Source: Pararhizobium sp. (GTDB lineage Bacteria; Pseudomonadota; Alphaproteobacteria; Rhizobiales; Rhizobiaceae). Taken from it: a stretch of DNA of 64,000 bases. The stretch's first letter is position 1. Each line of letters opens with the position of its first letter. Both the position numbers and the translations under genes were made by a program. This document shows positions 28,611-38,291 of the stretch, in pieces. The stretch lies in assembly GCA_017794825.1 (NCBI GenBank), contig CP051237.1, positions 1,550,001 to 1,614,000 on the forward strand, written 5' to 3'. The notes under the pieces are model-generated. The model was not told where the DNA came from and searched no databases. It worked only from the letters and a program-made list of their open reading frames with translations.

Positions 28611-29731
28611 CCATGGTGCACCGACCCGCCTTCTCAGACGGCATTCTGGAGTTCTTTGCCGACCGCGACACGAAAACCGTGGAGATTCCGGTGCTGCAGC
28701 CGGCCGATCCGTTTCTCGACACGGCGGGCGAGGATCTGAGAAGGCGCATCTTTCTCACCCAGAACGAGTTGGGCGACATGCTGTGTCTGCGGCCGGAATT
28801 CACGATTCCGGTCTGTCTCAGCCATATCGAGACGGCGGCCGGCACGCCGCAGCGCTATTGCTATCTCGGCGAAGTGTTCCGGCAAAGGCGCGACGGCGAA
28901 ACCGAATTCTTCCAGGCCGGCATCGAGGATCTCGGCAACGAGGCTTTTGCCGAGGCAGACGCCCGCGCCGTCAGCGAAGCGATTGAAACGCTCGCCCACC
29001 TGCTTCCGGCCGACGCCCTGCAGGTCACGCTTGGCGACCAGACGGTGTTCGAGGCCGTGGTCGAGGCGCTCGGGCTTCCGGAAGGTTGGCAGACCCGTCT
29101 GATCAGGGCTTTCGGCGACGCCGCGCAGATCGATCTGCTGCTGCAGAACCTCGCCGGAGAGCGGCCTGCGGCCGAAGGCCTCGACCAGGATCTGGCGGAA
29201 TATGTGCGATCGGGCGACGTGGCCGGGCTGACCGACCTCATCGACCAGCGAATGGAGGAAACCGGTTTTCTTTCCAACGCCAGCCGCAGCCCGGCGGAAA
29301 TCGCCGAAAGGCTGGTGGAAAAGGCCCGGCTTTCCGCGACGCATCTCGACCCCAAGGCGCTGGACATCCTGAAGACCTTCCTGGCGCTCAACGCCTCGCT
29401 CGACGAGGCCGGCGGATCGCTGGCCGCCTTTTCGCGCATCGCCGGAATTGATCTGAGCGAAGCCCTCGGGATTTTCGAAAGCAGGGTCGCCGCCTTGAAA
29501 GAAAAGGGCGACCGTGCGGACGCGATCCGCTATCGCGCCGCTTTTGGCCGGCCGCTCGACTACTACACCGGTCTTGTCTTCGAAATCTCGGTCAGGGGCT
29601 CGGTGCTCGCCGGCGGCGGCCGCTTCGACCGGCTGCTGACATTGCTCGGCGCGCCGAAACCGATTCCGGCCGTCGGCTTCTCGCTATGGCTCGACCGGAT
29701 CGAGACGGCGATGAAAGGAGGCGCGCAATGA
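28607..29731 (+). CDS. hisZ: ATP phosphoribosyltransferase regulatory subunit HisZ
   Basis: 374 residues, a catalytically inactive HisRS paralogue. It keeps the class II fold ([62 protein letters not shown]) but has no C-terminal anticodon-binding domain. It forms the hetero-octamer with the short HisG and confers histidine feedback control. The start may be the GTG at 28607, coupled to the hisS stop, or the ATG at 28613. Confidence 0.92.
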   Translation: MTMVHRPAFSDGILEFFADRDTKTVEIPVLQPADPFLDTAGEDLRRRIFLTQNELGDMLCLRPEFTIPVCLSHIETAAGTPQRYCYLGEVFRQRRDGETEFFQAGIEDLGNEAFAEADARAVSEAIETLAHLLPADALQVTLGDQTVFEAVVEALGLPEGWQTRLIRAFGDAAQIDLLLQNLAGERPAAEGLDQDLAEYVRSGDVAGLTDLIDQRMEETGFLSNASRSPAEIAERLVEKARLSATHLDPKALDILKTFLALNASLDEAGGSLAAFSRIAGIDLSEALGIFESRVAALKEKGDRADAIRYRAAFGRPLDYYTGLVFEISVRGSVLAGGGRFDRLLTLLGAPKPIPAVGFSLWLDRIETAMKGGAQ

Positions 29732-30435
29732 CCATTACCGTCGCCCTTCCCTCCAAGGGCCGCATCAGGGACGGCTCGATCGAAGCTTTCGAGGCGGCCG
29801 GCATGCGGATTTCCGCCGTCGGCAATGAGCGGTCCTATCGCGGCCGCATCGACGGGATCGACAATATCGAGGTCGCCTATCTTTCCGCCTCGGAGATCGC
29901 GCGCGAACTGGGGCGGGGAAGCGTTGATCTCGGCGTTACCGGCGAAGACCTTGTCCGCGAGGATGTCGCGGCGCTGCATTCCAGGGTGGCCTTCCGAGCG
30001 CGCCTCGGCTTCGGCAAGGCGGATGTGGTCGTGGCTGCGCCGGAAGTCTGGTTCGACGTCGACACCATGGCCGATCTCGGCGACGTTGCGGCCGATTTTC
30101 GCCTGCGGCATGGCCGGCGCCTGAGGATCGCGACGAAGTACTGGAGCCTGACGCAGCAATTCTTCTCGGCCAAGCACGGCATCCAGGTCTATCGCATCGT
30201 GGAGAGCCTGGGCGCCACCGAAGGCGCGCCGGCTTCCGGCCAGGCCGACATCATCGTGGACATCACGTCCACGGGGTCAACGCTCAAGGCGAACCACCTC
30301 AAGATTCTGACCGACGGCGTCATTCTGCAATCGGAGGTTTGCCTGGTCGAGGCGCTGAAGGAAAGGTCCAGTGAAGACCAGGCGACGCTGGACAGCCTGG
30401 TCAGCCGAATCGAGGCGGCGCTGCGCCCGTCCTGA
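29728..30435 (+). CDS. hisG: ATP phosphoribosyltransferase, short form
   Basis: 235 residues, the HisZ-dependent short form lacking the C-terminal ACT-like regulatory domain. It catalyses the first step of histidine biosynthesis. Recognisable parts are the N-terminal [26 protein letters not shown], and the PRPP-binding-like [18 protein letters not shown]. The ATG overlaps the hisZ stop (ATGA). The hisS-hisZ-hisG arrangement puts the tRNA-charging and biosynthetic users of histidine in one operon. Confidence 0.94.
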   Translation: MTITVALPSKGRIRDGSIEAFEAAGMRISAVGNERSYRGRIDGIDNIEVAYLSASEIARELGRGSVDLGVTGEDLVREDVAALHSRVAFRARLGFGKADVVVAAPEVWFDVDTMADLGDVAADFRLRHGRRLRIATKYWSLTQQFFSAKHGIQVYRIVESLGATEGAPASGQADIIVDITSTGSTLKANHLKILTDGVILQSEVCLVEALKERSSEDQATLDSLVSRIEAALRPS

Positions 30436-31740
30436 TCAATCCGTCAGCTCGACGGGGCGCGGCCCGCCCCAGGCCCAGTCCAGCAGCTTTGCCGTATGAA
30501 TAACCGGGATACCGGTCGCCATGCCGATCTGGGTGATGCATCCGACATTGCCGGCGGCGACGATATCGGCCTTGGTCGCCTCGATGTTCTTCACTTTCCG
30601 GTCGCGCAGCCGCGCAGCGATTTCCGGCTGCATGATGTTGTAAGTGCCGGCCGATCCGCAGCACAGATGCCCCTCCGCCGGCTCCTTGACGCGGAACCCG
30701 GCTTTTTCCAGCAGCAGTCGCGGTTCAAGCTTGATCTTCTGACCATGCTGCATGGAACAGGCCGAGTGATAGGCGACCGTGCGGTCGACGGCAATCGCCG
30801 GCTCCGGCAGGTCGAGCGTCGCCAGATATTCGGTGACGTCGCGGGCAAGGCCGGAAACCCGGGCCGCCTTCGCGCTGTAGGCCGGATCCTCGCGCAGCAT
30901 GAATCCGTAATCCTTGATCGTCGTGCCGCACCCTGACGCCGTGATGATTATCGCGTCGAGCCCCTCGCCCTCGATTTCGCGCGTCCAGGCGTCGACATTG
31001 ACGCGCGCTGCGGCAAGCGCCTGTTCCTCGCGGCCCATATGGTGGACCAGCGAGCCGCAGCAGGCCTCGCCTTCGGGTGTCACGACCTCGACGCCGAGGC
31101 GGGTCAGAAGCCGTATCGCGGCGGCGTTTGTTTCGGGCTCCAGAACCTGCTGGGCGCATCCGGTAAGGAGCGCGACGCGCTGCCTGCGTTTGCCGGACGG
31201 GCTATGGACGCCAGGGTTTGCGAAAGGCGATCGAGGAGCGATGCGCGCAGGCGCCAGTTCCAGCATCGCGGCGAGCGGCCTGAGACCCGGTATGCGCTCC
31301 AACAGCGGACGGAAGGGCCGTCCCAGCCGCGCGAGACGAAGCGCGGCGCGAAACCGGTCCGGATAGGGCAGCACCAAAGCGAGGACCTCGCGGATGAAAC
31401 GATCCATCGCCGGCCTTTTGTAGGTCTTTTCGATATGCGCCCGGGCGTGATCCACCAGATGCATGTAGTGGACGCCGGACGGGCAGGTCGTCATGCAGGA
31501 CAGGCACGACAGGCAGCGGTCGATGTGGCGAACCACCGTCTCGTCCGCCGGCCGGTCGTTTTCCAGCATGTCCTTGATGAGATAGATGCGGCCGCGCGGA
31601 CTGTCGAGTTCGTTGCCGAGCGTCACATAGGTCGGGCAGGTGGCCGTGCAGAAGCCGCAATGGACGCAGCTTCTGAGGATCTTTTCGGATTCGGCGACAG
31701 CGCTGTCTGCAAGCTGCTCGGCCGAAAAATGCGTCTGCAT
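30436..31740 (-). CDS. glcF: Glycolate oxidase iron-sulfur subunit GlcF
   Basis: 434 residues. Two CxxCxxCxxxCP clusters for [4Fe-4S] centres are seen: CVHCGFCTATCP near residue 26 and CLSCLSCMTTCP near residue 78. Two CCG-type domains follow (EACCGSLVHH and HLCCGSAGTYN). It passes electrons from GlcDE to the quinone pool at the membrane. Its stop abuts the convergent hisG stop. It is separated from glcE by a DUF4870 gene. Confidence 0.92.
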   Translation of the reverse strand: MQTHFSAEQLADSAVAESEKILRSCVHCGFCTATCPTYVTLGNELDSPRGRIYLIKDMLENDRPADETVVRHIDRCLSCLSCMTTCPSGVHYMHLVDHARAHIEKTYKRPAMDRFIREVLALVLPYPDRFRAALRLARLGRPFRPLLERIPGLRPLAAMLELAPARIAPRSPFANPGVHSPSGKRRQRVALLTGCAQQVLEPETNAAAIRLLTRLGVEVVTPEGEACCGSLVHHMGREEQALAAARVNVDAWTREIEGEGLDAIIITASGCGTTIKDYGFMLREDPAYSAKAARVSGLARDVTEYLATLDLPEPAIAVDRTVAYHSACSMQHGQKIKLEPRLLLEKAGFRVKEPAEGHLCCGSAGTYNIMQPEIAARLRDRKVKNIEATKADIVAAGNVGCITQIGMATGIPVIHTAKLLDWAWGGPRPVELTD

Positions 31741-31755
31741 GCCTGTTTCGCCGCC

Positions 31756-32130
31756 TCAGACCAGCCAGGAGTCGACATTCGCGACAGGCTCGTTTCGCGA
31801 AATCAACTGGATGCCCTTGATGCAGCGAATGACGAACCAGACGAGAACAGCAATCATCAGAAGGAACCCAATGCCGACGATGGCGAGCACAATGCAGATC
31901 GCCGAATACAGCAGACCGATCCAGAATGTTCGTATCGCATAGGCATAGTGCGAATCGATCCAGCCTTCCGACTTGCCGCGGTTCATATAGGCGAAGACGA
32001 CGCCGACAATGACGGACAGGCCTATCGCCAGACCTACGAGATAGAGAATGTAGACGAGCTGAGCGTTCTGCTTGCCCGGGTCAAACCAGCCAGCAGCGTT
32101 TTCACCCTGGTTGTTCTGCATATCCGACAT
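31756..32130 (-). CDS. DUF4870-like small membrane protein inside the glc operon
   Basis: 124 residues with about three transmembrane helices (ILYLVGLAIGLSVIVGVVFAYMNRG, then two more), matching the DUF4870/Tic20-like pattern SHYAYAIRTFWIGLLYSAI. The N-terminal ~20 residues are hydrophilic. GGAGAGGAC precedes the ATG. It sits between glcE (67 bases away) and glcF (15 bases away) on the same strand, so it is co-transcribed with them, but no role in glycolate oxidation is known to me. Confidence 0.75.
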   Translation of the reverse strand: MSDMQNNQGENAAGWFDPGKQNAQLVYILYLVGLAIGLSVIVGVVFAYMNRGKSEGWIDSHYAYAIRTFWIGLLYSAICIVLAIVGIGFLLMIAVLVWFVIRCIKGIQLISRNEPVANVDSWLV

Positions 32131-32196
32131 GGCGTCCTCTCCAATTTCGAACCAGCGAGCGGTACTTTAACACAGTCAGTGTGCCTGGCTACAGGA

Positions 32197-33429
32197 TCAC
32201 ATGAAGCCGGACATGCGACCCGGATTGAGAACCGCAACCGGATCGAATTGCTCCTTCAGCCGCTGCGACAGGGCTGCGAGCGCTTTCGGTTGCGGTTCGA
32301 AGACCGGAACGGCGGCGCGCAAGGCAGCGGGCGCGCGCACCAGCGTCGCGTGGCCGCCGCCGAGTTTCGCAATGGTCCGCCGCACGATATCGGCCTCGGC
32401 GTCGGCTTCCATACGCAGCCATACGAGGCCGCCCTGCCAGTCGTAATAGGCGTCGACGCCGGTTTGCAGACGAAGGCTTCCGACAAGCACATGGCCCTGC
32501 GACGGCGCGATGGAAATGCGCCAGACTGCGCGCTGCGTGCCGTCACAGAAAGGCTTTACGTCGCGGATCTCCCGCCAGAGCATAGCCGACGTTTCAGCAT
32601 CGAGGCTCTCGCAGGAACCGACTTTCCCCAGGATGTCGCGCAGCCGCTTTTCGCGATAACGCACAGACGGTTCGAAGCCCTCGAGACGGAACACCGTCGC
32701 CGACCCGTCCGGCAATCCGCCGTCAATGAAGCGAAACCGCACGCTTTCTGGAAGATGGGCCGCCGCCGATACTTCCGTGTCGGACCCCATGGCGTGCGCC
32801 ATGACATCGGCTGCGTCACCGTCGGCAAGGCCGCTCAAAACAAGCGTCGAACAGGTTTCGGCTTTCGGCAGCACCTTGAAAGTGAGTTCCGTGAAGACAC
32901 CCAGCGTGCCCCAGGATCCCGACAGACCGCGCGACAGATCGTAGCCCGTGACGTTCTTCACAACCCGACCGCCGGATTTGATGATATCGCCGCGTCCGGT
33001 CACCGCGCGAATGCCGAGAACATGGTCGCGCGCGGCCCCCGCCTTGATTCGGCGAGGCCCCGACAGATTGCAGGCCAGCAGACCGCCGACCGTGCCGCGT
33101 TGCGCTTCGCTTCCCAGAAGCCCGCGATAATCCATCGGCTCGAACTGGAGCTCCTGGTTGTGCTCGTCAAGCAGCGTTTCGATCTCGGCGACGGATGTTC
33201 CGGCGCGCGCCGTCAACACCAGTTCCTCCGGTTCGTAGAGAGTGACGCCGGACAGCGCCGAGAGATCCAGAGTGTGAGCGACCTGCATGGGCGCGCCGAT
33301 GCCGCGCTTCGAGCCGTGGCCGACGATTTCCAGCGGCTTTCTTTCGGAGACCGCCCAGGACACCGTGTCGAGAACCTGTTTCTCGTCCTGCGGCCGCAGG
33401 ATCGCTTCATCTGACTGCACAGAAGCCAC
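32197..33429 (-). CDS. glcE: Glycolate oxidase FAD-binding subunit GlcE
   Basis: About 410 residues with an FAD_binding_4 domain (EIVGHGSKRGIGAP, GTVGGLLACNLSGPRR, and GGRVVKNVTGYDLSRGLSGSWG). Together with GlcD and GlcF it oxidises glycolate to glyoxylate. I take the GTG at 33429, just after the glcD stop and preceded by CGAGG; a GTG at 33420 is an alternative. The frame is open into glcD, but that part is not family-like. Confidence 0.9.
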   Translation of the reverse strand: MASVQSDEAILRPQDEKQVLDTVSWAVSERKPLEIVGHGSKRGIGAPMQVAHTLDLSALSGVTLYEPEELVLTARAGTSVAEIETLLDEHNQELQFEPMDYRGLLGSEAQRGTVGGLLACNLSGPRRIKAGAARDHVLGIRAVTGRGDIIKSGGRVVKNVTGYDLSRGLSGSWGTLGVFTELTFKVLPKAETCSTLVLSGLADGDAADVMAHAMGSDTEVSAAAHLPESVRFRFIDGGLPDGSATVFRLEGFEPSVRYREKRLRDILGKVGSCESLDAETSAMLWREIRDVKPFCDGTQRAVWRISIAPSQGHVLVGSLRLQTGVDAYYDWQGGLVWLRMEADAEADIVRRTIAKLGGGHATLVRAPAALRAAVPVFEPQPKALAALSQRLKEQFDPVAVLNPGRMSGFM

Positions 33430-33431
33430 CC

Positions 33432-34928
33432 TCAGAACCTCGGAATGTCCGGAAAGGGCAACTGACCGCGGGAAATGTGCATGCGGCCCATTTCCGCGCA
33501 ACGATGGAGTTCCGGAAAGACCTTTCCCGGATTGAGCAGATGCTTTTCGTCGAAGGCGCATTTGACGCGGATCTGCTGGTTCAGATCTTCCTCGTTGAAC
33601 ATTTCCGGCATGAGATCCCGCTTTTCCACCCCAACGCCGTGTTCACCCGTCAGCACGCCGCCCACCTCGACGCAGAGCCGCAGGATGTCGTTGCCGAAAT
33701 CCTCGGCGCTCTGCAACTCGCCGGGCTTGTTGGCGTCGTACAGGATCAAAGGGTGCAGATTGCCGTCGCCGGCATGGAAGACGTTGGCGACGGCAAGGCC
33801 ATATTTTTCGGAGAGACTGCGCATGCCGGCGAGCACCTGCGGCAGCGCCTTGCGGGGAATCGTGCCATCCATGCAGTAGTAGTCCGGCGAGATGCGCCCG
33901 ACGGCCGGAAACGCCGCCTTGCGGCCGGCCCAGAAGCGCTGCCTCTCCTCTTCGCTTTCTGACACGCGCGACGTCACGCAGCCATTCGATCCGGCGATAC
34001 GGGCGACTTCGCCGATCAGCGCCTCGACTTCCGCGGCCGGTCCGTCAAGTTCGACGATCAGCAAAGCTTCGACATCGAGCGGATAACCGGCATGGACGAA
34101 ATCTTCCGCTGCCTTGATCGCCAGCCTGTCCATCATCTCCATGCCGCCCGGAATGATGCCGGCGCCGATGATGTCGGCGACGCACTGGCCGGCCTGCTCG
34201 CTGGTCGGAAAACCGATAAGCACGGCGCGCGCGGTTTCCGGCTTGCGCAGGATCCGCACAGTGACTTCCGTGACAACGCCAAGCAGGCCTTCCGAACCGG
34301 TCACGAGGCCCAGAATGTCGTAGCCCGGACTGTCGAGATGTCTGCCGCCGACGCGGATCACGTCGCCGTTGATCAGCACCATCTCGATGCCCAGCACGTT
34401 GTTGGTCGTCAGACCGTATTTCAGGCAGTGGACGCCGCCGGCGTTCTCCGCGACGTTGCCGCCGATCGAACAGGCGATCTGCGACGAGGGATCCGGCGCG
34501 TAATAGAAGCCGTCCCCGGCGACCGCATTGGTGATGCCGAGATTTGTGACGCCAGGCTGCACGACGGCGACGCGGTTGTCGTAATCGACCTCCAGAATGC
34601 GGTTGAAGCGCGACATGACCAGAAGCACGGCGTCCTGCAACGGCAGCGCGCCGCCGGAAAGGGACGTTCCCGAGCCGCGCGGCACGACGCGAACGCCGTA
34701 TCGGTGGCAGTATTTGAGCACGCGCGAAACCTGTTCGACGGTTTCCGGCAGAACGACGACGAGCGGCAATTGGCGATAGGCGGTAAGGCCGTCCGTCTCG
34801 AAGGCGCGCATCTCGTTGGTCGTATCGACGACCCCCTCGCCCGGCACGATATCGCGCAGATCATCGACGATGCGCGCGCGCTCGGCGAGCGTCTTGGCGT
34901 CCGGGTCCGGCATTCGCGGTCCAGTCAT
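33432..34928 (-). CDS. glcD: Glycolate oxidase subunit GlcD (FAD-linked)
   Basis: 498 residues. The PP-loop of FAD_binding_4 is PRGSGTSLSGGALPL, followed by GGNVAENAGGVHCLKYG. The C-terminal FAD-oxidase domain contains NVFHAGDGNLHPLILYD and LTGEHGVGVEKRDLM. It is the catalytic flavoprotein of glycolate (2-hydroxyacid) oxidase. First gene of the leftward glcD-glcE-DUF4870-glcF operon and divergent from a LysR gene 84 bases away. Confidence 0.93.
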   Translation of the reverse strand: MTGPRMPDPDAKTLAERARIVDDLRDIVPGEGVVDTTNEMRAFETDGLTAYRQLPLVVVLPETVEQVSRVLKYCHRYGVRVVPRGSGTSLSGGALPLQDAVLLVMSRFNRILEVDYDNRVAVVQPGVTNLGITNAVAGDGFYYAPDPSSQIACSIGGNVAENAGGVHCLKYGLTTNNVLGIEMVLINGDVIRVGGRHLDSPGYDILGLVTGSEGLLGVVTEVTVRILRKPETARAVLIGFPTSEQAGQCVADIIGAGIIPGGMEMMDRLAIKAAEDFVHAGYPLDVEALLIVELDGPAAEVEALIGEVARIAGSNGCVTSRVSESEEERQRFWAGRKAAFPAVGRISPDYYCMDGTIPRKALPQVLAGMRSLSEKYGLAVANVFHAGDGNLHPLILYDANKPGELQSAEDFGNDILRLCVEVGGVLTGEHGVGVEKRDLMPEMFNEEDLNQQIRVKCAFDEKHLLNPGKVFPELHRCAEMGRMHISRGQLPFPDIPRF

Positions 34929-35012
34929 GGCGGGCTCCTCCTGCCGAATTCACGGCTTCAATTCAAAGCTGACTGATTCTAGAACACAGTCACGAACGGA
35001 AGCAAAACCATT

Positions 35013-35909
35013 ATGCAGAATCTCGGCGATCTGGAAATATTCGCGCAGGTTGTGGCGACCGGCAGCCTGTCGGCGGCGGGCCGCGAACTGGGGATCTCGC
35101 CCGCGATGGTCTCCAAGCGGCTGAAGCGGCTGGAGGACAGTCTCGGCACGCGCCTCGTACAGCGCACGACGCGCCAGGTCTCCCTGACGGAGACCGGCAA
35201 GGGTTTCTACGAGCGCGTCACCGCCATCCTGGCCGGCATCGAGGAGGCGAAAGCCTTCGCCGCACGGCGGTCGCAACAGGCGCGCGGCGTGCTCAAGGTG
35301 TCCGCGCCGACCTCCTTCGGCAGGATGCATATCGCGCCCAATCTAAAGGCTTTCATGGGCGCCAATCCGGATCTTTCAATCGATCTTTCGCTGAGCGACC
35401 GCTTCGTCGACATTGTTGCCGACGGTTTCGACATCGCCATCCGCATCGGCGAACTCGCCGATTCCAGCCTCGTCGCCCGAAGGCTAGCCCCCGTGAGACG
35501 TATTCTGTGCGCGACGCCGGATTATCTCGCCCGGCGCGGCAGCCCGCAGTCCATCGAAGACCTTGCGAACCACGTCCTGCTGCCTCCGCACAACAACGAC
35601 CCCTGGCGACTGGAGGGGCCGGACGGGCCGCTGGTCTACCGGCCCGACGGACCGCTGATGACGAATTCCAGCGAGGTGATCCGCGAATGCGTCATCTCCG
35701 GTCTCGGCATTGCGCTCCGCTCAACCTGGGACATTTCGGCGGAACTGAAAACGGGCAGGCTGGCGCAGGTGCTGCCGGCCTATGAAGGCTCGCGCAATCT
35801 CGCCGTCTACGCGGTCTACGCCAGCCGCCAGTTCCTGCCGGCCAAGATTCGCGTTTTCGTCGATTACTGGGCCGAACTGTTCGGGCCGCGGCCCTATTGG
35901 GAAAACTAG
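35013..35909 (+). CDS. LysR-family transcriptional regulator (divergent to glcD)
   Basis: 298 residues. An N-terminal winged helix (ATGSLSAAGRELGISPAMVSKRLKRLEDSLG) and a LysR substrate-binding domain (VLKVSAPTSFGRMHIAPNL; FDIAIRIGELADSSLVARRL) are clear. The ATG follows ACGGAAGC. The short divergent gap to glcD suggests control of the glycolate oxidase operon, although GlcC in other bacteria is of the GntR family; the target is therefore inference. Confidence 0.88.
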   Translation: MQNLGDLEIFAQVVATGSLSAAGRELGISPAMVSKRLKRLEDSLGTRLVQRTTRQVSLTETGKGFYERVTAILAGIEEAKAFAARRSQQARGVLKVSAPTSFGRMHIAPNLKAFMGANPDLSIDLSLSDRFVDIVADGFDIAIRIGELADSSLVARRLAPVRRILCATPDYLARRGSPQSIEDLANHVLLPPHNNDPWRLEGPDGPLVYRPDGPLMTNSSEVIRECVISGLGIALRSTWDISAELKTGRLAQVLPAYEGSRNLAVYAVYASRQFLPAKIRVFVDYWAELFGPRPYWEN

Positions 35910-36022
35910 CCGATAGTCAGGCGCGCTCATCACGAACGATTGACGAAATTCAGGCCCGTTTGATAGCCTCTCGATGCGTTGGAGGTATCCGCCTCCGACA
36001 CTCCTTTCAAGGCGCGCAAGCC

Positions 36023-36706
36023 ATGACACGCATTCTCTCGATCATGCACGAAACACCGGCCGAAACAGACCGCGGCACGCTGCACTTGATATCGAGAGGA
36101 TTCGAGGTCGAGGAGATAAGGCCCTACCGCGGCGAGACGCTGCCGGATCTCACCGACGATATCGCCGGCGTGAAGATCCAGGGCGGCGCGCAATTCGTTT
36201 CCGATCTCGAGGCGTTTCCCTATCTGCGCGACGAGGCGGAGTTCGCCCGCGCCGTCATGGAGCGCGGCATCCCGCTGCTCGGCATCTGTCTGGGCGGGCA
36301 ATTGATCGCGCATGCGCTCGATGCGACGGTGGACTACCATCCGGAAGACAACGTGGCGCTCGGCTATTACCCGCTTCGCCCGACCGGCGCAGGCCTCGAC
36401 TGGTTTCCCGAGGAATTGATTGTGCTCTCCGCCAATGCGCAGGGTTTCGACTGCCCGGCCGAAGCGACGTTGCTGGCCGCCGGCGACGTGTTTCCCAATC
36501 AGGCCTTCATCTACGGCGACCGCACCATCGCCTTCCAGTTTCACCCGGAAGTGACGCGCCCGATTCTCGATCGCTGGCAGCAGGAACTGACGCACAATAT
36601 CGGCAAGCCGGGAACCCAGTCGGTGGAGGAACAGAACCGCGGCTTCGACCTGCACAACGAAACACTGGGAGAATGGTATCTCGACTTTCTGAACCGGTTC
36701 TTCTGA
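36023..36706 (+). CDS. Class I glutamine amidotransferase domain protein
   Basis: 227 residues, a stand-alone GATase1. The nucleophile elbow GICLGGQLIAHAL carries the Cys, and AFQFHPEVTRP carries His and Glu of the triad. It would release ammonia from glutamine for a partner synthase or act as a gamma-glutamyl hydrolase. The start at 36023 is preferred because the longer frame begins inside the LysR stop. No synthase partner is adjacent; the function is unknown (GuaA-like/YfeJ type). Confidence 0.87.
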   Translation: MTRILSIMHETPAETDRGTLHLISRGFEVEEIRPYRGETLPDLTDDIAGVKIQGGAQFVSDLEAFPYLRDEAEFARAVMERGIPLLGICLGGQLIAHALDATVDYHPEDNVALGYYPLRPTGAGLDWFPEELIVLSANAQGFDCPAEATLLAAGDVFPNQAFIYGDRTIAFQFHPEVTRPILDRWQQELTHNIGKPGTQSVEEQNRGFDLHNETLGEWYLDFLNRFF

Positions 36707-36764
36707 CGCATCGCCGCGAAAATTAAGCATTGCGCGCCACCAGCCACAGAACTATCGTTCGCCC

Positions 36765-37397
36765 ATGCCTGTATCATCCGAAATTCTGCTGACCTTCATG
36801 CTCGCCAGCTTCGTTCTGCTGGTCATTCCGGGACCGACCATCATCATGGTCATTTCCCAGGCGCTTGCGCATGGCCGGCGCGTCGCTTTCGCCAGCGTCG
36901 CCGGCGTGGGGCTCGGCGATCTTGCGGCCGCATCGCTGTCAATCATCGGGGTCGGCACCATTCTTGCCACTTCGGCGACCGTGTTCATGATCGTCAAATG
37001 GCTGGGCGCAGCCTATCTGATCTATATCGGGGTGAAGATGTGGCGCGAACCGGTGAGCTTGCCGGAGTTCGATATCGACGACGGCGCCCAGCGCTCCCGC
37101 TGGCCGGTGTTTCGCGACTCCTTTCTGGTGACGCTCTTCAACCCGAAGGGAATCGTTTTCTTCATGGCCTTTGTGCCGCAATTCATTACGCCATCGGCGC
37201 CATTCGCGCCTCAGGCGGCGATCTTCGTCGCGGTCTTCGTGGTTCTAGGCATCGCCAACGCCTGGGCCTATGCGCTACTCGCCAGCGGCGCACGGCAGGT
37301 TATCCGGCGCCCGGCGGTGCTGAGAGCCGCCTCGCGCAGCGGCGCGGTGATGCTGATCGGCGCAGGGGTTGTTTCGGCCTTCGCCCGCCGAAGCTGA
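36765..37397 (+). CDS. LysE family amino-acid exporter (RhtB-like)
   Basis: 210 residues with six hydrophobic helices and the LysE signature [20 protein letters not shown] near residue 22. LysE/RhtB proteins export amino acids or derivatives. Located 58 bases after the amidotransferase gene, same strand, so possibly co-transcribed with it. The substrate is unknown. Confidence 0.9.
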   Translation: MPVSSEILLTFMLASFVLLVIPGPTIIMVISQALAHGRRVAFASVAGVGLGDLAAASLSIIGVGTILATSATVFMIVKWLGAAYLIYIGVKMWREPVSLPEFDIDDGAQRSRWPVFRDSFLVTLFNPKGIVFFMAFVPQFITPSAPFAPQAAIFVAVFVVLGIANAWAYALLASGARQVIRRPAVLRAASRSGAVMLIGAGVVSAFARRS

Positions 37398-37417
37398 ACG
37401 ACGCCAAAAGCCGGTTC

Positions 37418-38152
37418 ATGCGCGCCAATTTCAGAATGCAGCGACTTTTTGTCGATCAGCCGATCGGGCTGGACGCACGTCTGACGACAGACCAGGACCA
37501 GTTCAACTACCTCGCCAACGTGCTGCGCTACGCGGAAGGCGACCGGGTTCTCGTCTTCAACGGCCGGGACGGCGAATGGTTCGCGCGGATCGCCTACCCC
37601 GCACGCAAGCGGATCGAACTCGTGGTCGACGAGCAAACGCGCCCGCAGCCTGAGACGCCCGACCTCGTCTATCTGTTCGCGCCTCTGAAGCAGGGCCGGC
37701 TCGATTATATGATCCAGAAAGCCGTCGAAATGGGCGCCGGCGTCTTGCAGCCAACGCTGACGCATCACACGCAGAGCCACAAGATCAACATGGCGAAAGT
37801 GGAGCGCTATGCGATCGAGGCCGCGGAACAATGCGGCGTCCTCGCCATTCCGGAAGCGCGCGATCCGCAACCGCTCGCCAACCTTCTCCAAGACTGGAAT
37901 CCGTCGCGCCGAATCATTTTCTGCGACGAAGGCGCTCACACACACAACCCGGTCGATATTCTGAAAGCGGTTACGGAAGACAAGCTGGCGCTGCTGATTG
38001 GCCCCGAAGGGGGCTTTTCGGACGACGAGCGTGATCTGCTGCACTCCCTCGACTTCGTGACAGCGATACCGCTTGGACCGCGCATTCTGCGCGCCGATAC
38101 TGCCGCGGTCGCCGCTCTGGCGGTTCTACAGTCAACCATCGGCGACTGGTAG
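37418..38152 (+). CDS. rsmE: 16S rRNA (uracil1498-N3)-methyltransferase RsmE
   Basis: A 244-residue SPOUT methyltransferase. The N-terminal PUA-like domain is followed by [18 protein letters not shown], the knot motif [13 protein letters not shown] and the C-terminal [17 protein letters not shown], all diagnostic. Starts 20 bases after the LysE stop. The next gene, gshA, follows in the same order as in many Rhizobiales. Confidence 0.93.
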   Translation: MRANFRMQRLFVDQPIGLDARLTTDQDQFNYLANVLRYAEGDRVLVFNGRDGEWFARIAYPARKRIELVVDEQTRPQPETPDLVYLFAPLKQGRLDYMIQKAVEMGAGVLQPTLTHHTQSHKINMAKVERYAIEAAEQCGVLAIPEARDPQPLANLLQDWNPSRRIIFCDEGAHTHNPVDILKAVTEDKLALLIGPEGGFSDDERDLLHSLDFVTAIPLGPRILRADTAAVAALAVLQSTIGDW

Positions 38153-38291
38153 CATGAAAGATTATCAAGAATTTCTGAACGATCAGGTTAGCGCTTTTCA
38201 CTTGCGCCGAACGCCAATCCGGTCCAATCAGCACGGCAACGATCGTCACCCCACTGTCACGGCCATGTGGCCCGAGTTCCAGAGCTGACCC

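Noticed and set aside
31039..33414. 791-codon rightward frame across glcF, DUF4870 and glcE
   Set aside because: Crosses three well-supported leftward genes; composition is typical of antisense reading.
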